A DNA stretch of 64,000 nt from Ruegeria denitrificans (lineage in GTDB: Bacteria; Pseudomonadota; Alphaproteobacteria; Rhodobacterales; Rhodobacteraceae), in NCBI RefSeq assembly GCF_001458295.1, contig NZ_CYUD01000001.1, positions 124,001-188,000 of the forward strand. Direction: 5' to 3'. A program made the position numbers and the translations under genes. Shown one piece after another: positions 42,546 through 50,344 of this stretch. Numbering within the stretch: the first letter of the stretch is position 1; every line of letters begins with the position of its first letter. A model generated the notes under the pieces. That model searched no databases. It was not told where the DNA came from and saw only the letters and a list, made by a program, of their open reading frames with translations.

Positions 42546-43541
42546 ATGAATGTTGAACACCTGCAGCGATACATTAACGAGGACATGCGTATGTCGCATG
42601 TTTATCAACCCGTCATGCTGCTTGAGCTTCTCAAGTCTGGCGGCGAAGCGAGCATCGAGCAGATCGCGAAAGCTATGCTGCTACACGATAGGTCACAAAT
42701 CGAGTACTACGAAATCCGTACTAAGAATATGGTTGGGAAGGTGCTGACAAATAACGGCATCGTGGACCCAGTGAAACTTGCGGGCCGGATTGTTGGATAC
42801 CGCTTAAAAGACATAAGTAATATGAGCGCAGAAGATCGATCTACTTTGATCGGCCAATGTGAAGGCAAGATTGCTGACTACATTGAAAAACGCGGTGACA
42901 GCATTTGGAAGCATCGCTTCAACGCGAAGGGTTATGTGCCGGGGTCGGTTCGCTATGAAGTCCTAAAGCAGGCTAAGTATCGCTGTGAATTATGCGGTGC
43001 ATCTGCCGCGGAAATCGCCTTGCATGTGGATCACATCATCCCTCGTAGCAAAGGCGGTCAGGATGATCTGAGCAACTTTCAAGCACTTTGCATCACGTGC
43101 AATACCAATAAACGAGATACAGACGACGCTGATTTTCGCGACGTGGCGAAGGCGTATGCGCATCGAGAGAAAGGGTGCGTCTTTTGTGAAGTATCAGCAG
43201 ATCGTGTCATCGCTGAAAACGAACTGTGCTACGCTATCCTAGATGGATTTCCTGTTACACCTTTACACACATTGGTAATCCCGAAGCGGCATGTGTCAGA
43301 CTATTTCGATCTTTTTCAGCCTGAGCTGAACGCAATGCGGCGCATGCTCGAAGAAATGCGCTCTGATATTCTCAACAAGGACTGTTCAGTTTCGGGGTTC
43401 AACGTCGGCATCAACGCCGGGGAGGCCGCCGGACAAACGATTTTTCACTGCCACGTCCACTTGATCCCGCGGCGAGATGGGGACATGCCTAATCCACGCG
43501 GTGGTGTGCGCGGTGTCATTCCACGAAAGCAGTCGTACTGA
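42546..43541 (+). CDS. HNH endonuclease - HIT domain fusion protein
   Basis: Protein of 331 residues with three parts. Residues 1-120 are an unassigned helical, winged-helix-like region (LLELLKSGGEASIEQIAKAM). Residues about 135-200 are an HNH nuclease: YRCELCGA, ALHVDHIIPRSKGG, LCITCNTNK, with the zinc-binding Cys pairs and catalytic His. Residues about 210-331 are a HIT domain: CVFCEVSADRVIAENELCYA and FHCHVHLIPRRDGD (H-x-H-x-H), a nucleotide hydrolase/transferase fold. Fusing a DNA nicking domain with a nucleotide-bond-cleaving domain suggests processing of nucleic-acid ends or nucleotide adducts, perhaps in defence. The start is ATG 42546. Confidence 0.82.
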   Translation: MNVEHLQRYINEDMRMSHVYQPVMLLELLKSGGEASIEQIAKAMLLHDRSQIEYYEIRTKNMVGKVLTNNGIVDPVKLAGRIVGYRLKDISNMSAEDRSTLIGQCEGKIADYIEKRGDSIWKHRFNAKGYVPGSVRYEVLKQAKYRCELCGASAAEIALHVDHIIPRSKGGQDDLSNFQALCITCNTNKRDTDDADFRDVAKAYAHREKGCVFCEVSADRVIAENELCYAILDGFPVTPLHTLVIPKRHVSDYFDLFQPELNAMRRMLEEMRSDILNKDCSVSGFNVGINAGEAAGQTIFHCHVHLIPRRDGDMPNPRGGVRGVIPRKQSY

Positions 43542-43658
43542 AAAAAACGTCCATAGTAGCTTGATCTCATTTTGCGCCCAGCGCCTCATTTCTTGTGATT
43601 CAAGTTGCGTTTTCATAGTAAGCTTAAGCCACATTATTCTGAACCGAGGTCAACCACA

Positions 43659-44084
43659 TTGCCACGCGTAACCGAAACAAGAACGCAAATCGAATTGGTC
43701 CAAACGGCCCAGAACTTGCATCCATGGCCCTTGGAAGCGTGCGACCCGTCACTAATCGAATTGGAAGCCGGATACACTTTCGAAAAGCTGCAGGAACAGC
43801 GCGCCTACAACGATTGGACACCTTCCGACCTGATCCATTTGGCGCAAATTTCGATGTTGATCGCTGACTTTGGTGTTGAAGCGGACACGCTTCGCGAAGA
43901 AGGCTACGTTATCCAATCGGACGTTCCAAAGAAGAATCCGCGCATTGACGTGCTTGCTTCGCTGAATTCTCAGATAATAGCCAGGTGTCGTTTGATAGGC
44001 ATCAATCACACCGCGGCAACAGACAAACGTGCGCGTGGAAACAGAGCAGCGTTGCAAAGAGATATGCGACGAATACTTACCTAA
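43659..44084 (+). CDS. Phage terminase small subunit-like protein
   Basis: Protein of 141 residues. YNDWTPSDLIHLAQISMLIA, then LREEGYVIQSDVPKKNPRID and IIARCRLIGI follow the pattern of small terminase subunits (W..sDL..aa.La, L..EG.v, NPr, R.lGi). TTG 43659 is chosen because GAGGT lies nine bases upstream; the frame opens earlier without a site. No large terminase or capsid genes are present, as expected in phage satellites that redirect a helper's packaging. It lies next to the right end of the island. The family call is moderate. Confidence 0.5.
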   Translation: MPRVTETRTQIELVQTAQNLHPWPLEACDPSLIELEAGYTFEKLQEQRAYNDWTPSDLIHLAQISMLIADFGVEADTLREEGYVIQSDVPKKNPRIDVLASLNSQIIARCRLIGINHTAATDKRARGNRAALQRDMRRILT

Positions 44085-44217
44085 CTTGCCGGTATTGGGC
44101 ATCGTCCACCAGCCGCCAGCTGGTGTTCCGCCTCTGCACTCAGGCAAACTCACGTTTGCAGCTATCGGCCCTGCTTTGCGGTCTGGCATCCTTTGCGGTT
44201 GTGACGGCTTTGCTTGA
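44029..44217 (+). CDS. Small ORF overlapping the terminase-like gene (about 60 aa)
   Basis: A second frame from GTG 44029 (or GTG 44035) reads TEQRCKEICDEYLPNLPVLG and IGPALRSGILCGCDGFA and ends at 44217. It overlaps the end of the terminase-like gene by 56 bases. The composition looks coding, but no ribosome site or family is recognised. It may be the C-terminal part of a truncated gene at the end of the element. Confidence 0.35.
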   Translation: MRVETEQRCKEICDEYLPNLPVLGIVHQPPAGVPPLHSGKLTFAAIGPALRSGILCGCDGFA

Positions 44218-44249
44218 CTAAAGGCGCACCAAGCGCTGAAAAGAGCGTT

Positions 44250-44271
44250 TGGACACCAAGTTGGACACCAA
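44250..44271. repeat. Two TGGACACCAA repeats inside the right end (candidate integrase arm sites)
   Basis: TGGACACCAA occurs at 44250 and 44262, just inside the right attachment copy. The same motif occurs three times just inside the left copy (25692-25720). Confidence 0.55.
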
Positions 44272-44277
44272 ACAAGA

Positions 44278-44299
44278 AAGGGCACCGCGTGGCGCCCTT
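44278..44299 (-). terminator. Terminator of tRNA-Gln
   Basis: On the minus strand AAGGGCGCC-ACGC-GGTGCCCTT forms a 9-bp stem (one G-T pair) followed by TCTTGTTT, eight bases past the tRNA 3' end. Confidence 0.6.
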
Positions 44300-44306
44300 G
44301 TTCTTA

Positions 44307-44355
44307 TGGCTGGGGTGGTAGGATTCGAACCTACGATACACGGTACCAAAAACCG
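44307..44355 (-). repeat. Attachment site: 49-bp core within tRNA-Gln (right end of island)
   Basis: Identical to 25572-25620 over 49 bases, with different sequence on both sides of the match. It forms the 3' part of the complete tRNA-Gln. Together the two copies bound an element of about 18.7 kb. Confidence 0.9.
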
Positions 44356-44381
44356 CTGCCTTACCACTTGGCTACACCCCA
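44307..44381 (-). tRNA. trnQ: tRNA-Gln (anticodon UUG)
   Basis: The minus strand reads TGGGGTGTAGCCAAGTGGTA at the 5' end, pairing TGGGGTG with CACCCCA of the 3' acceptor strand. The anticodon arm GCGGT-TTTTGGT-ACCGT gives UUG, the T arm is GTAGGTTCGAATCCTAC, and CCA is encoded. It is complete, so insertion of the island restored the gene. Confidence 0.97.
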
Positions 44382-44811
44382 ACAGTGAGGCGCTATCTAC
44401 GATTGTTGGTTAGCGGGTTCAAGAGCTTTCGAGTGAAAAATTAAGCTTGGAGCAAAAATTATTTTTGCGGCATTCCCACCGTTTGCTTGTGGTGAATTAT
44501 TCGCGCTTAGATTGCTCAATTCCCGACCTATTATTTAGCCTTGAAACAGTTCGGCCTGACCCGAAACCGTTGAACACTCTTATGTTATGTAGAATTTGAG
44601 AATATACCGCCCTTCGGCGAGAGTGGCAGTCTGCTAGCTGGACAAGATCCGATATGCCAGATGCCGCGATATTGCGAGTGCTTTTCACTCGCAGAGATGC
44701 GCAGTTAAAATGTTGAAAATAATATGCAAAATGTAACATCTAGGTTGTGCGGGTTCGCGAACATACGTAGCAATGTGTAAATACCGGCACCCCGTGACAA
44801 AGGAGAAAAAA
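44382..44811. other. Intergenic region between tRNA-Gln and ferritin
   Basis: AT-rich, 430 bases, no gene. It should contain the tRNA promoter (near 44400) and the ferritin promoter. An 8-bp perfect inverted repeat with a 5-base loop lies at 44673-44693. Confidence 0.5.
44673..44693. promoter_or_regulatory. Perfect inverted repeat upstream of ferritin
   Basis: TGCGAGTG-CTTTT-CACTCGCA lies about 120 bases before the ferritin start. No T run follows in either direction, so a protein-binding or RNA-structure role is more likely than termination. It does not resemble a Fur or Irr box that I know. Confidence 0.3.
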
Positions 44812-45318
44812 ATGAAGCTGAACCCGAATGTCGCAGAAGCGCTGAACCGTCAGATCAACAATGAACTCAACGCATCTTACACCTATCTGGCTATGGCTGC
44901 GTATTTCGAATCGCAGGACCTGCCTGGATTTGCACAGTGGTTCCGGGGACACTCGGTTGAGGAAGAGGCACACGCCATGCGTATCTTTGACTTTGTGGCG
45001 CAGCGCGGTGCGAGAATTGAGCTGGACGGAATCAAGAAACCTAAGGTGGATTTTGACTCACCGGTTGAGGCGCTGGAACTCGCGCTGGCCAACGAGGAAC
45101 AGGTATCAGACCAGATCAACGCGCTGTTTGAGTTGGCTCATGATGTCAAGGAATACAGCACGCAGAACATGTTGAACTGGTTCCTGGCAGAACAGGCCGA
45201 AGAAGAGGATTTGTTTGGCAAAATTCTCGATAAGACAAAAGCTGCAAATGGCGATCGGTGGAACCTGTTGTTGTTGGACAAAGATATGGGTGCGCAACCT
45301 GAGCAGGCGCAGGAATAG
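44812..45318 (+). CDS. Bacterial non-heme ferritin
   Basis: Protein of 168 residues, the usual ferritin (FtnA) length. Ferroxidase-centre residues are visible: Glu in QINNELNASYTYLAM near 17, the E-x-x-H unit in HSVEEEAHAMRIF near 50-53, Glu in ANEEQVSDQIN near 94 and NWFLAEQAEEEDLF near 127-130. No heme-binding Met as in bacterioferritin is evident. It stores iron in a 24-mer cage in the cytoplasm and limits oxidative stress. AAGGAG precedes ATG 44812; an upstream in-frame ATG is not used. It is a single gene, beside the tRNA-Gln insertion site on the conserved side. Confidence 0.93.
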   Translation: MKLNPNVAEALNRQINNELNASYTYLAMAAYFESQDLPGFAQWFRGHSVEEEAHAMRIFDFVAQRGARIELDGIKKPKVDFDSPVEALELALANEEQVSDQINALFELAHDVKEYSTQNMLNWFLAEQAEEEDLFGKILDKTKAANGDRWNLLLLDKDMGAQPEQAQE

Positions 45319-45346
45319 ACGGGTCTGCGGGGCTGACGTCGCCCTA

Positions 45347-45868
45347 TTACTCGCGGATTTCAGAAGGGTCGACGCCCCATAAGTTCGATTTCAGGACCCA
45401 GCCGCGATAGCCTCCGGCAGAGATTTGGCACCAGTTTAGGCTGCAACTGCCCAGGCGTGCCACCACTCCGGATTCGAATTGGGCGCTGATTTGTGCGTTG
45501 GGATCAGGGTTGGCGTAGACGGGCAACATCTCGGATTCTATCAGCACCGTTCGCACGCCCGACAGCAGGGCATAGTGCACCCAGCCACCGGCACCGTCAC
45601 GGTCCTGGACCTTGCGCCAATTGCCGTATTCAGCGGTGATTTGCAGTGGCATGCCCCGCCGTTTGAACACCCAATCGATTCGATGTGTTAACGAAGGACC
45701 CCGCCGAACGTTGCCTTCTGCTGCCTTCATCGAAACATATCGTGGCAAAGGCAGGTTGGTCACAGGGCCACGCGCGTCTTGCGCGCTGGCGGATAAAGTG
45801 CTCAGCACAACAAGAAATGCGGACGAAACCACCAGAAGGCGGCGTTTTACCGTTAGAAAACCACTCAC
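45347..45868 (-). CDS. Secreted SH3-like domain protein
   Basis: Protein of 173 residues. A signal peptide (RRLLVVSSAFLVVLSTLSAS then AQDA) is followed by bacterial SH3-type repeats: KAAEGNVRRGPSLTHRIDWV, GNWRKVQDRDGAGGWVHYAL, NPDPNAQISAQFESGVVARL and QISAGGYRGWVLKSNLWGVD. Such proteins bind peptidoglycan or partner proteins in the periplasm. The start is GTG 45868 with AGAGCAGG upstream. It is convergent with ferritin and divergent from the hydroxyacid dehydrogenase, a layout I associate with roseobacters but could not check. Confidence 0.85.
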   Translation of the reverse strand: MSGFLTVKRRLLVVSSAFLVVLSTLSASAQDARGPVTNLPLPRYVSMKAAEGNVRRGPSLTHRIDWVFKRRGMPLQITAEYGNWRKVQDRDGAGGWVHYALLSGVRTVLIESEMLPVYANPDPNAQISAQFESGVVARLGSCSLNWCQISAGGYRGWVLKSNLWGVDPSEIRE

Positions 45869-46005
45869 TGACTGCCTGCTCTTGTGCCTGTTGATCTGGT
45901 TTCGAAAAAAGGTCGTCTCAATGCGTTGGGGTTCTTGTGCCCCGCCTTATCCTGCGCCACGATGCCATGGCGCGCGAAGGTTTGCAAAGCGATGGGAGGG
46001 CGAAA

Positions 46006-46992
46006 GTGCCAAGAGAACGTCTGAGTGTTGTTGTAACGCGACGGTTGCCCGAGGCAGTGGAAACCAGGTTAAGTGAGTTGTTCGATGTGCAGTTGCGCGA
46101 CGAAGATACCCCTATGTCGCAGGAAGAACTGGTTACCGCAGTTCAAAACGCAGATGTCCTTGTTCCTACGGTCACCGATACGATTGATGGCGGTTTGCTG
46201 GGGCAGGCGGGGGAAAACCTACGTTTGATCGCCAATTACGGGGCCGGTGTCGACAATATCGACGTGGCGACAGCACGCCAGCGGGGCATTCTGGTGTCAA
46301 ATACGCCGGGTGTTTTGACCGACGATACGGCCGATATGACGATGGCTTTGATTCTAGCAGTTACGCGGCGCATTCCCGAAGGCGTTAGTGTTATGCAACA
46401 GGGCGAATGGAGCGGTTGGGCACCGACCGCCCTGTTGGGTGGCCGTATTGGTGGCCGACGCCTTGGCATTCTGGGGATGGGGCGGATCGGTCAGGCGGTT
46501 GCCCGCCGCGCCAGCGTCTTTGGAATGCAGGTGCATTACCACAACCGCCGCCGATTGCGCCCCGAGGTCGAAGAAGAACTGGAGGCGACCTATTGGGAAA
46601 GCCTCGATCAGATGGTCGCCCGGATGGATGTTATTTCCGTTCATTGCCCGTCGACGCCTTCGACCTTTCACCTGATGAATGCACGTCGTTTGAAGCTGCT
46701 GAAACCATCGGCTGTGATTATCAATACCTCTCGGGGTGAAGTGATCGACGAAAATGCGCTGACGCGCCTGATCCGGACGGGAGAAATCGCAGGCGCGGGG
46801 TTGGATGTGTATGAGCACGGAACTCAGGTGAACCCGCGTTTGCGGCAACTGCCCAATGTCGTTCTGCTGCCTCATATGGGATCGGCCACGTTGGAAGGGC
46901 GGATCGAGATGGGCGAGAAAGTCATTATCAATATCAAAACTTTCGAAGACGGGCACCGCCCGCCGGATCAGGTTGTGCCCGCAATGTTGTGA
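46006..46992 (+). CDS. D-isomer-specific 2-hydroxyacid dehydrogenase (glyoxylate/hydroxypyruvate reductase type)
   Basis: Protein of 328 residues. NAD(P)-binding glycines in LGILGMGRIGQAVARR near 152-167, HNRRR after the second strand (a basic pair often seen with NADPH preference), substrate-carboxylate loop LIANYGAGVDNIDV near 75, and the catalytic Arg (INTSRGEVID), Glu and His (LPHMGSAT near 288). The GTG at 46006 is chosen because GGGAGGGCGAAA directly precedes it; earlier starts add an unconserved N-terminus. It reduces glyoxylate or hydroxypyruvate, or oxidises D-2-hydroxyacids. The gamma-glutamyltransferase gene follows after 39 bases. Confidence 0.88.
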   Translation: MPRERLSVVVTRRLPEAVETRLSELFDVQLRDEDTPMSQEELVTAVQNADVLVPTVTDTIDGGLLGQAGENLRLIANYGAGVDNIDVATARQRGILVSNTPGVLTDDTADMTMALILAVTRRIPEGVSVMQQGEWSGWAPTALLGGRIGGRRLGILGMGRIGQAVARRASVFGMQVHYHNRRRLRPEVEEELEATYWESLDQMVARMDVISVHCPSTPSTFHLMNARRLKLLKPSAVIINTSRGEVIDENALTRLIRTGEIAGAGLDVYEHGTQVNPRLRQLPNVVLLPHMGSATLEGRIEMGEKVIINIKTFEDGHRPPDQVVPAML

Positions 46993-47031
46993 CGCATACG
47001 CGCCGAAGGAGCAATTTTTCAGGAGGATACG

Positions 47032-48825
47032 ATGCGACGAAATTTGATTTCAGGATTGTTTGTAACGGCGCTGATCTTTGGCGAGGCGTCATTCGCGCAG
47101 GAAACCGCAGATGCGGTGGCGCCCGAGGGCGCCTCGGAAGGGCAGGCTCAGGGTCTGACCGATGAAGTGATTGCCTCGCTTGAGGCGAAGATGGCTGGTC
47201 AGCCGGTGACCTCGCAGAACTGGATGGTTGCCGCTGCGAACCCTCTGGCGGTCGAGGCCGGGGCCAAGGTGCTGCGGGCCGGAGGATCGGCGGCGGATGC
47301 CATGGTTGCGGTGCAGGTCGTGCTGGGGCTGGTTGAGCCGCAATCTTCGGGCCTTGGTGGCGGCGCGTTTCTAGTTTGGTATGACGCGGCAACCGGAAAG
47401 CTGACCACGCTGGATGGGCGCGAGACGGCGCCGTTAGAGGCGGACCACCGTCTGTTCCATGATGAAAATGGCGAGCCGTTGAAATTCTACGATGCTGTAG
47501 TGGGCGGGCTTTCGGTGGGGACGCCCGGCACGCCCGCGTTGTTGGAAGAGGCGCACCGGCGCTGGGGTCGCAGCCCGTGGCCCAGCCTGTTTCAGGATGG
47601 CATCACGTTGGCGGATGAAGGGTTCCTTGTATCCCCGCGTCTGGCCACTCTGGTCGAGGCGGATGCCGAGCGTTTGTCGCGCTTTCCTGTGACGGCTGAT
47701 TATTTCCTGCCCGAAGGTGAGCCTTTGCAACAAGGTCAGCGCCTGATGAACCCGGATTACGCGGACGCACTGCGGGTTTTAGCCAGCGAAGGGTCTGCCG
47801 GGTTCTATGGCGGTGAAGTCGCCGCTGGTATCGTCAGCACGGTGCGTGGCGCGCCGGGAAATCCCGGTGTTCTTTCCGGCGTCGATTTAGCGCTGTATCA
47901 GGTGATCGAGCGCGATCCGGTCTGCGCCGCCTATCGTGCCTATGAGGTGTGCGGCATGGGGCCACCCTCGTCCGGGGCGCTGACGGTTGGACAGATTCTG
48001 GGCATGCTGGACGGGTATGATCTGGCTGCGATGGGCCCCGAAGATGCGCATACGTGGCGGTTGATTGGCGATGCGTCGCGCCTGGCTTTTGCGGATCGCG
48101 GCCGTTACATGGCTGATCACGACTATGTGCCGATGCCTACGCAGGGTCTGGTCGATCCCGCCTATCTGTCTGAACGCGGGCAACTGCTGGGCGGAGAGGG
48201 TGCGCTGACCGAGGCCGCCCCGGGTAACCCAGTGTTCGACCATGCGTCGAACTGGGCGGATGATGTCTCGCTCGAGCTGCCATCGACCTCACATATTTCG
48301 ATTGTCGACCAGTATGGCAACGTGCTGTCGATGACCACAACGATTGAAAACGGGTTCGGCTCGCGGCTGATGACCAACGGGTTCCTGCTGAACAATGAAC
48401 TGACCGATTTCTCGTTTAAAACCCACAGCGATGGTGTGCCAATTGCCAACCGGCTTGAGCCTGGCAAACGCCCGCGGTCATCCATGAGCCCGACGATTGT
48501 TATGCAGGACGGCAAGCCGGTGCTGGCAATCGGATCGCCCGGCGGTAGCCGGATTATTGGCTATGTGGCCAAGTCGATTATCGCCTGGGCCGATTGGGAT
48601 ATGGATGTGCAACAGGCGTTGTCGCTGCCGCATCTGGTCAACCGCTTTGGCACCTATGATGTGGAATTGGGCACGGCGGCCGAAGGGTTCTCGGACCCGT
48701 TGATCGAACTGGGGTTCGAGGTGAACCCGCGCGATCTGACGTCGGGTCTGCATGCGATTGCGATCGGAGACGTCCTGACTGGTGGCGCCGATCCGCGCCG
48801 CGAAGGCATCGCGCTGGGCGAATAA
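47032..48825 (+). CDS. ggt: Gamma-glutamyltransferase precursor
   Basis: Protein of 597 residues with a signal peptide (SGLFVTALIFGEASFA). NPLAVEAGAKVLRAGGSAAD and LVEPQSSGLGGGAFLVWYD are the usual large-subunit motifs. The autocatalytic cleavage and nucleophile site is the Thr of PSTSHISIVD, residue 419 (Thr-Ser-His instead of the common Thr-Thr-His). NNELTDFSF and GSPGGSRIIGYV complete the active site. The enzyme cleaves gamma-glutamyl bonds of glutathione and related peptides in the periplasm. AGGAGG precedes ATG 47032, and the gene is co-directional with the hydroxyacid dehydrogenase and the FAD oxidase. Confidence 0.93.
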   Translation: MRRNLISGLFVTALIFGEASFAQETADAVAPEGASEGQAQGLTDEVIASLEAKMAGQPVTSQNWMVAAANPLAVEAGAKVLRAGGSAADAMVAVQVVLGLVEPQSSGLGGGAFLVWYDAATGKLTTLDGRETAPLEADHRLFHDENGEPLKFYDAVVGGLSVGTPGTPALLEEAHRRWGRSPWPSLFQDGITLADEGFLVSPRLATLVEADAERLSRFPVTADYFLPEGEPLQQGQRLMNPDYADALRVLASEGSAGFYGGEVAAGIVSTVRGAPGNPGVLSGVDLALYQVIERDPVCAAYRAYEVCGMGPPSSGALTVGQILGMLDGYDLAAMGPEDAHTWRLIGDASRLAFADRGRYMADHDYVPMPTQGLVDPAYLSERGQLLGGEGALTEAAPGNPVFDHASNWADDVSLELPSTSHISIVDQYGNVLSMTTTIENGFGSRLMTNGFLLNNELTDFSFKTHSDGVPIANRLEPGKRPRSSMSPTIVMQDGKPVLAIGSPGGSRIIGYVAKSIIAWADWDMDVQQALSLPHLVNRFGTYDVELGTAAEGFSDPLIELGFEVNPRDLTSGLHAIAIGDVLTGGADPRREGIALGE

Positions 48826-48837
48826 AGGGGGAAGTAC

Positions 48838-50250
48838 ATGGTGCAAGCAGCTGCGTTGCCGCGAAACGAGGCTGGGATTGCAACGGTTGTCGGTATCCTA
48901 AAGCAGAAATTTGGTGACCGTTTGCAAGCCGGACAGGCGATCCGCGAGCAGCACGGTCATACGACGACCTGGATCAACAATCAGGCTCCGGACGCGGTGG
49001 TTTTCCCCCATTCGACCGAGGAAGTTTCTCAGATCGTCAAAACCTGCGCCCAGCACAAGGTTCCCGTGATTGCCTTTGGCACCGGTACGTCGCTAGAGGG
49101 GCATGTGAACGCCCCGGCGGGGGGGATCTCGGTCGATTTAAGCCAGATGAACAAGGTGCTGGCCGTGCATGCCAGCGATCTGGATTGCGCTGTGCAGCCG
49201 GGTGTGACGCGCGAAGACCTGAACGCCCATTTGCGCGATCAGGGCCTGTTCTTTCCCATTGACCCCGGTGCCAATGCGTCGCTGGGCGGGATGGCGGCTA
49301 CGCGAGCCTCGGGCACCAACGCGGTGCGCTATGGCACGATGAAGGACAATATCCTCAGCCTTGAGGCGGTGATGCCCGATGGTCAGATTATCCGCACCGG
49401 TCACCGGGCACGAAAGTCCTCGGCTGGGTACGATCTGACCCGCCTGTTGATCGGGGCCGAAGGCACCTTGGGCATCATCACGGAACTTACCCTGCGCTTG
49501 CAGGGTATCCCCGAGGCGATCACCTCGGCCCGCTGTTCCTTTCCGACGGTTGATGCGGCCTGTCAGGCTGTGATGATGACGATCCAATACGGCGTGCCCG
49601 TGGCCCGGATCGAGTTGCTGGATGAGCTGTCAGTTAAGGCGGCCAATGCCTATTCCGGGCTCAGCCTGCCAGAGACGCCTTTGTTGCTATTGGAATTCCA
49701 CGGATCAGAAGCCGGTGCGGTTGAGCAGGCCGAAACCTTTGGTCAGATCGCTGATGAGTTTGGTGGCACTGACTTTGCCGCGACCTCAACGACTGAAGAG
49801 CGCAACAAGCTGTGGCAGGCCCGGCATGGTATGTACTGGGCCAGCCTGCAACTGCGTCCCGGAGCGCAGGGGATTTCAACCGATGTCTGTGTTCCGATTT
49901 CGCGCCTGGCGGAATGCGTCACCGCGGCCCGGGATAAGGCCGAAGAGCTGGGCCTGATGGCACCGATTGTCGGGCATGTGGGGGATGGAAATTTCCACAC
50001 TCTGCTGCTGATCGACATGGATAATGGTGATGAGGTGGCCCGGGCCGACGGGTTTGTTGGCTGGCTGAATGATCTTGCCATCTCGATGGAAGGCACCTGT
50101 ACCGGTGAGCATGGAATCGGACAGGGCAAGCGCCCTTACTTGATCAAGGAATTAGGTGCGGCGGTCAGCTATATGGACGCGATTAAGAGAGCACTGGATC
50201 CGGATAACATCATGAATCCGGGTAAAATTTTGCCAAGGACGGGAAACTGA
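48838..50250 (+). CDS. FAD-linked oxidase, D-lactate/glycolate dehydrogenase (cytochrome) type
   Basis: Protein of 470 residues of the GlcD/LDHD family. The FAD-binding type 4 domain shows VPVIAFGTGTSLEGHVNAPA near 75-94, PGANASLGGMAATRASGTNA near 142-161, YGTMKDNI and IGAEGTLGIITELTLRL near 207. The C-terminal substrate domain has GHVGDGNFHTLLLID and GEHGIGQGKRPYL. It oxidises a 2-hydroxyacid such as D-lactate and passes electrons to a cytochrome or quinone. ATG 48838 begins 12 bases after the gamma-glutamyltransferase stop. With the upstream dehydrogenase it suggests hydroxyacid use, but the exact substrate is open. Confidence 0.88.
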   Translation: MVQAAALPRNEAGIATVVGILKQKFGDRLQAGQAIREQHGHTTTWINNQAPDAVVFPHSTEEVSQIVKTCAQHKVPVIAFGTGTSLEGHVNAPAGGISVDLSQMNKVLAVHASDLDCAVQPGVTREDLNAHLRDQGLFFPIDPGANASLGGMAATRASGTNAVRYGTMKDNILSLEAVMPDGQIIRTGHRARKSSAGYDLTRLLIGAEGTLGIITELTLRLQGIPEAITSARCSFPTVDAACQAVMMTIQYGVPVARIELLDELSVKAANAYSGLSLPETPLLLLEFHGSEAGAVEQAETFGQIADEFGGTDFAATSTTEERNKLWQARHGMYWASLQLRPGAQGISTDVCVPISRLAECVTAARDKAEELGLMAPIVGHVGDGNFHTLLLIDMDNGDEVARADGFVGWLNDLAISMEGTCTGEHGIGQGKRPYLIKELGAAVSYMDAIKRALDPDNIMNPGKILPRTGN

Positions 50251-50344
50251 TCAACGTAGAAATTCCGATCTGACAGCCACAAGGCTGCCCTAATTTCATT
50301 CTATCATATGCAAAAATGAGCAGCGATAGATTTTGGATTCTCAG

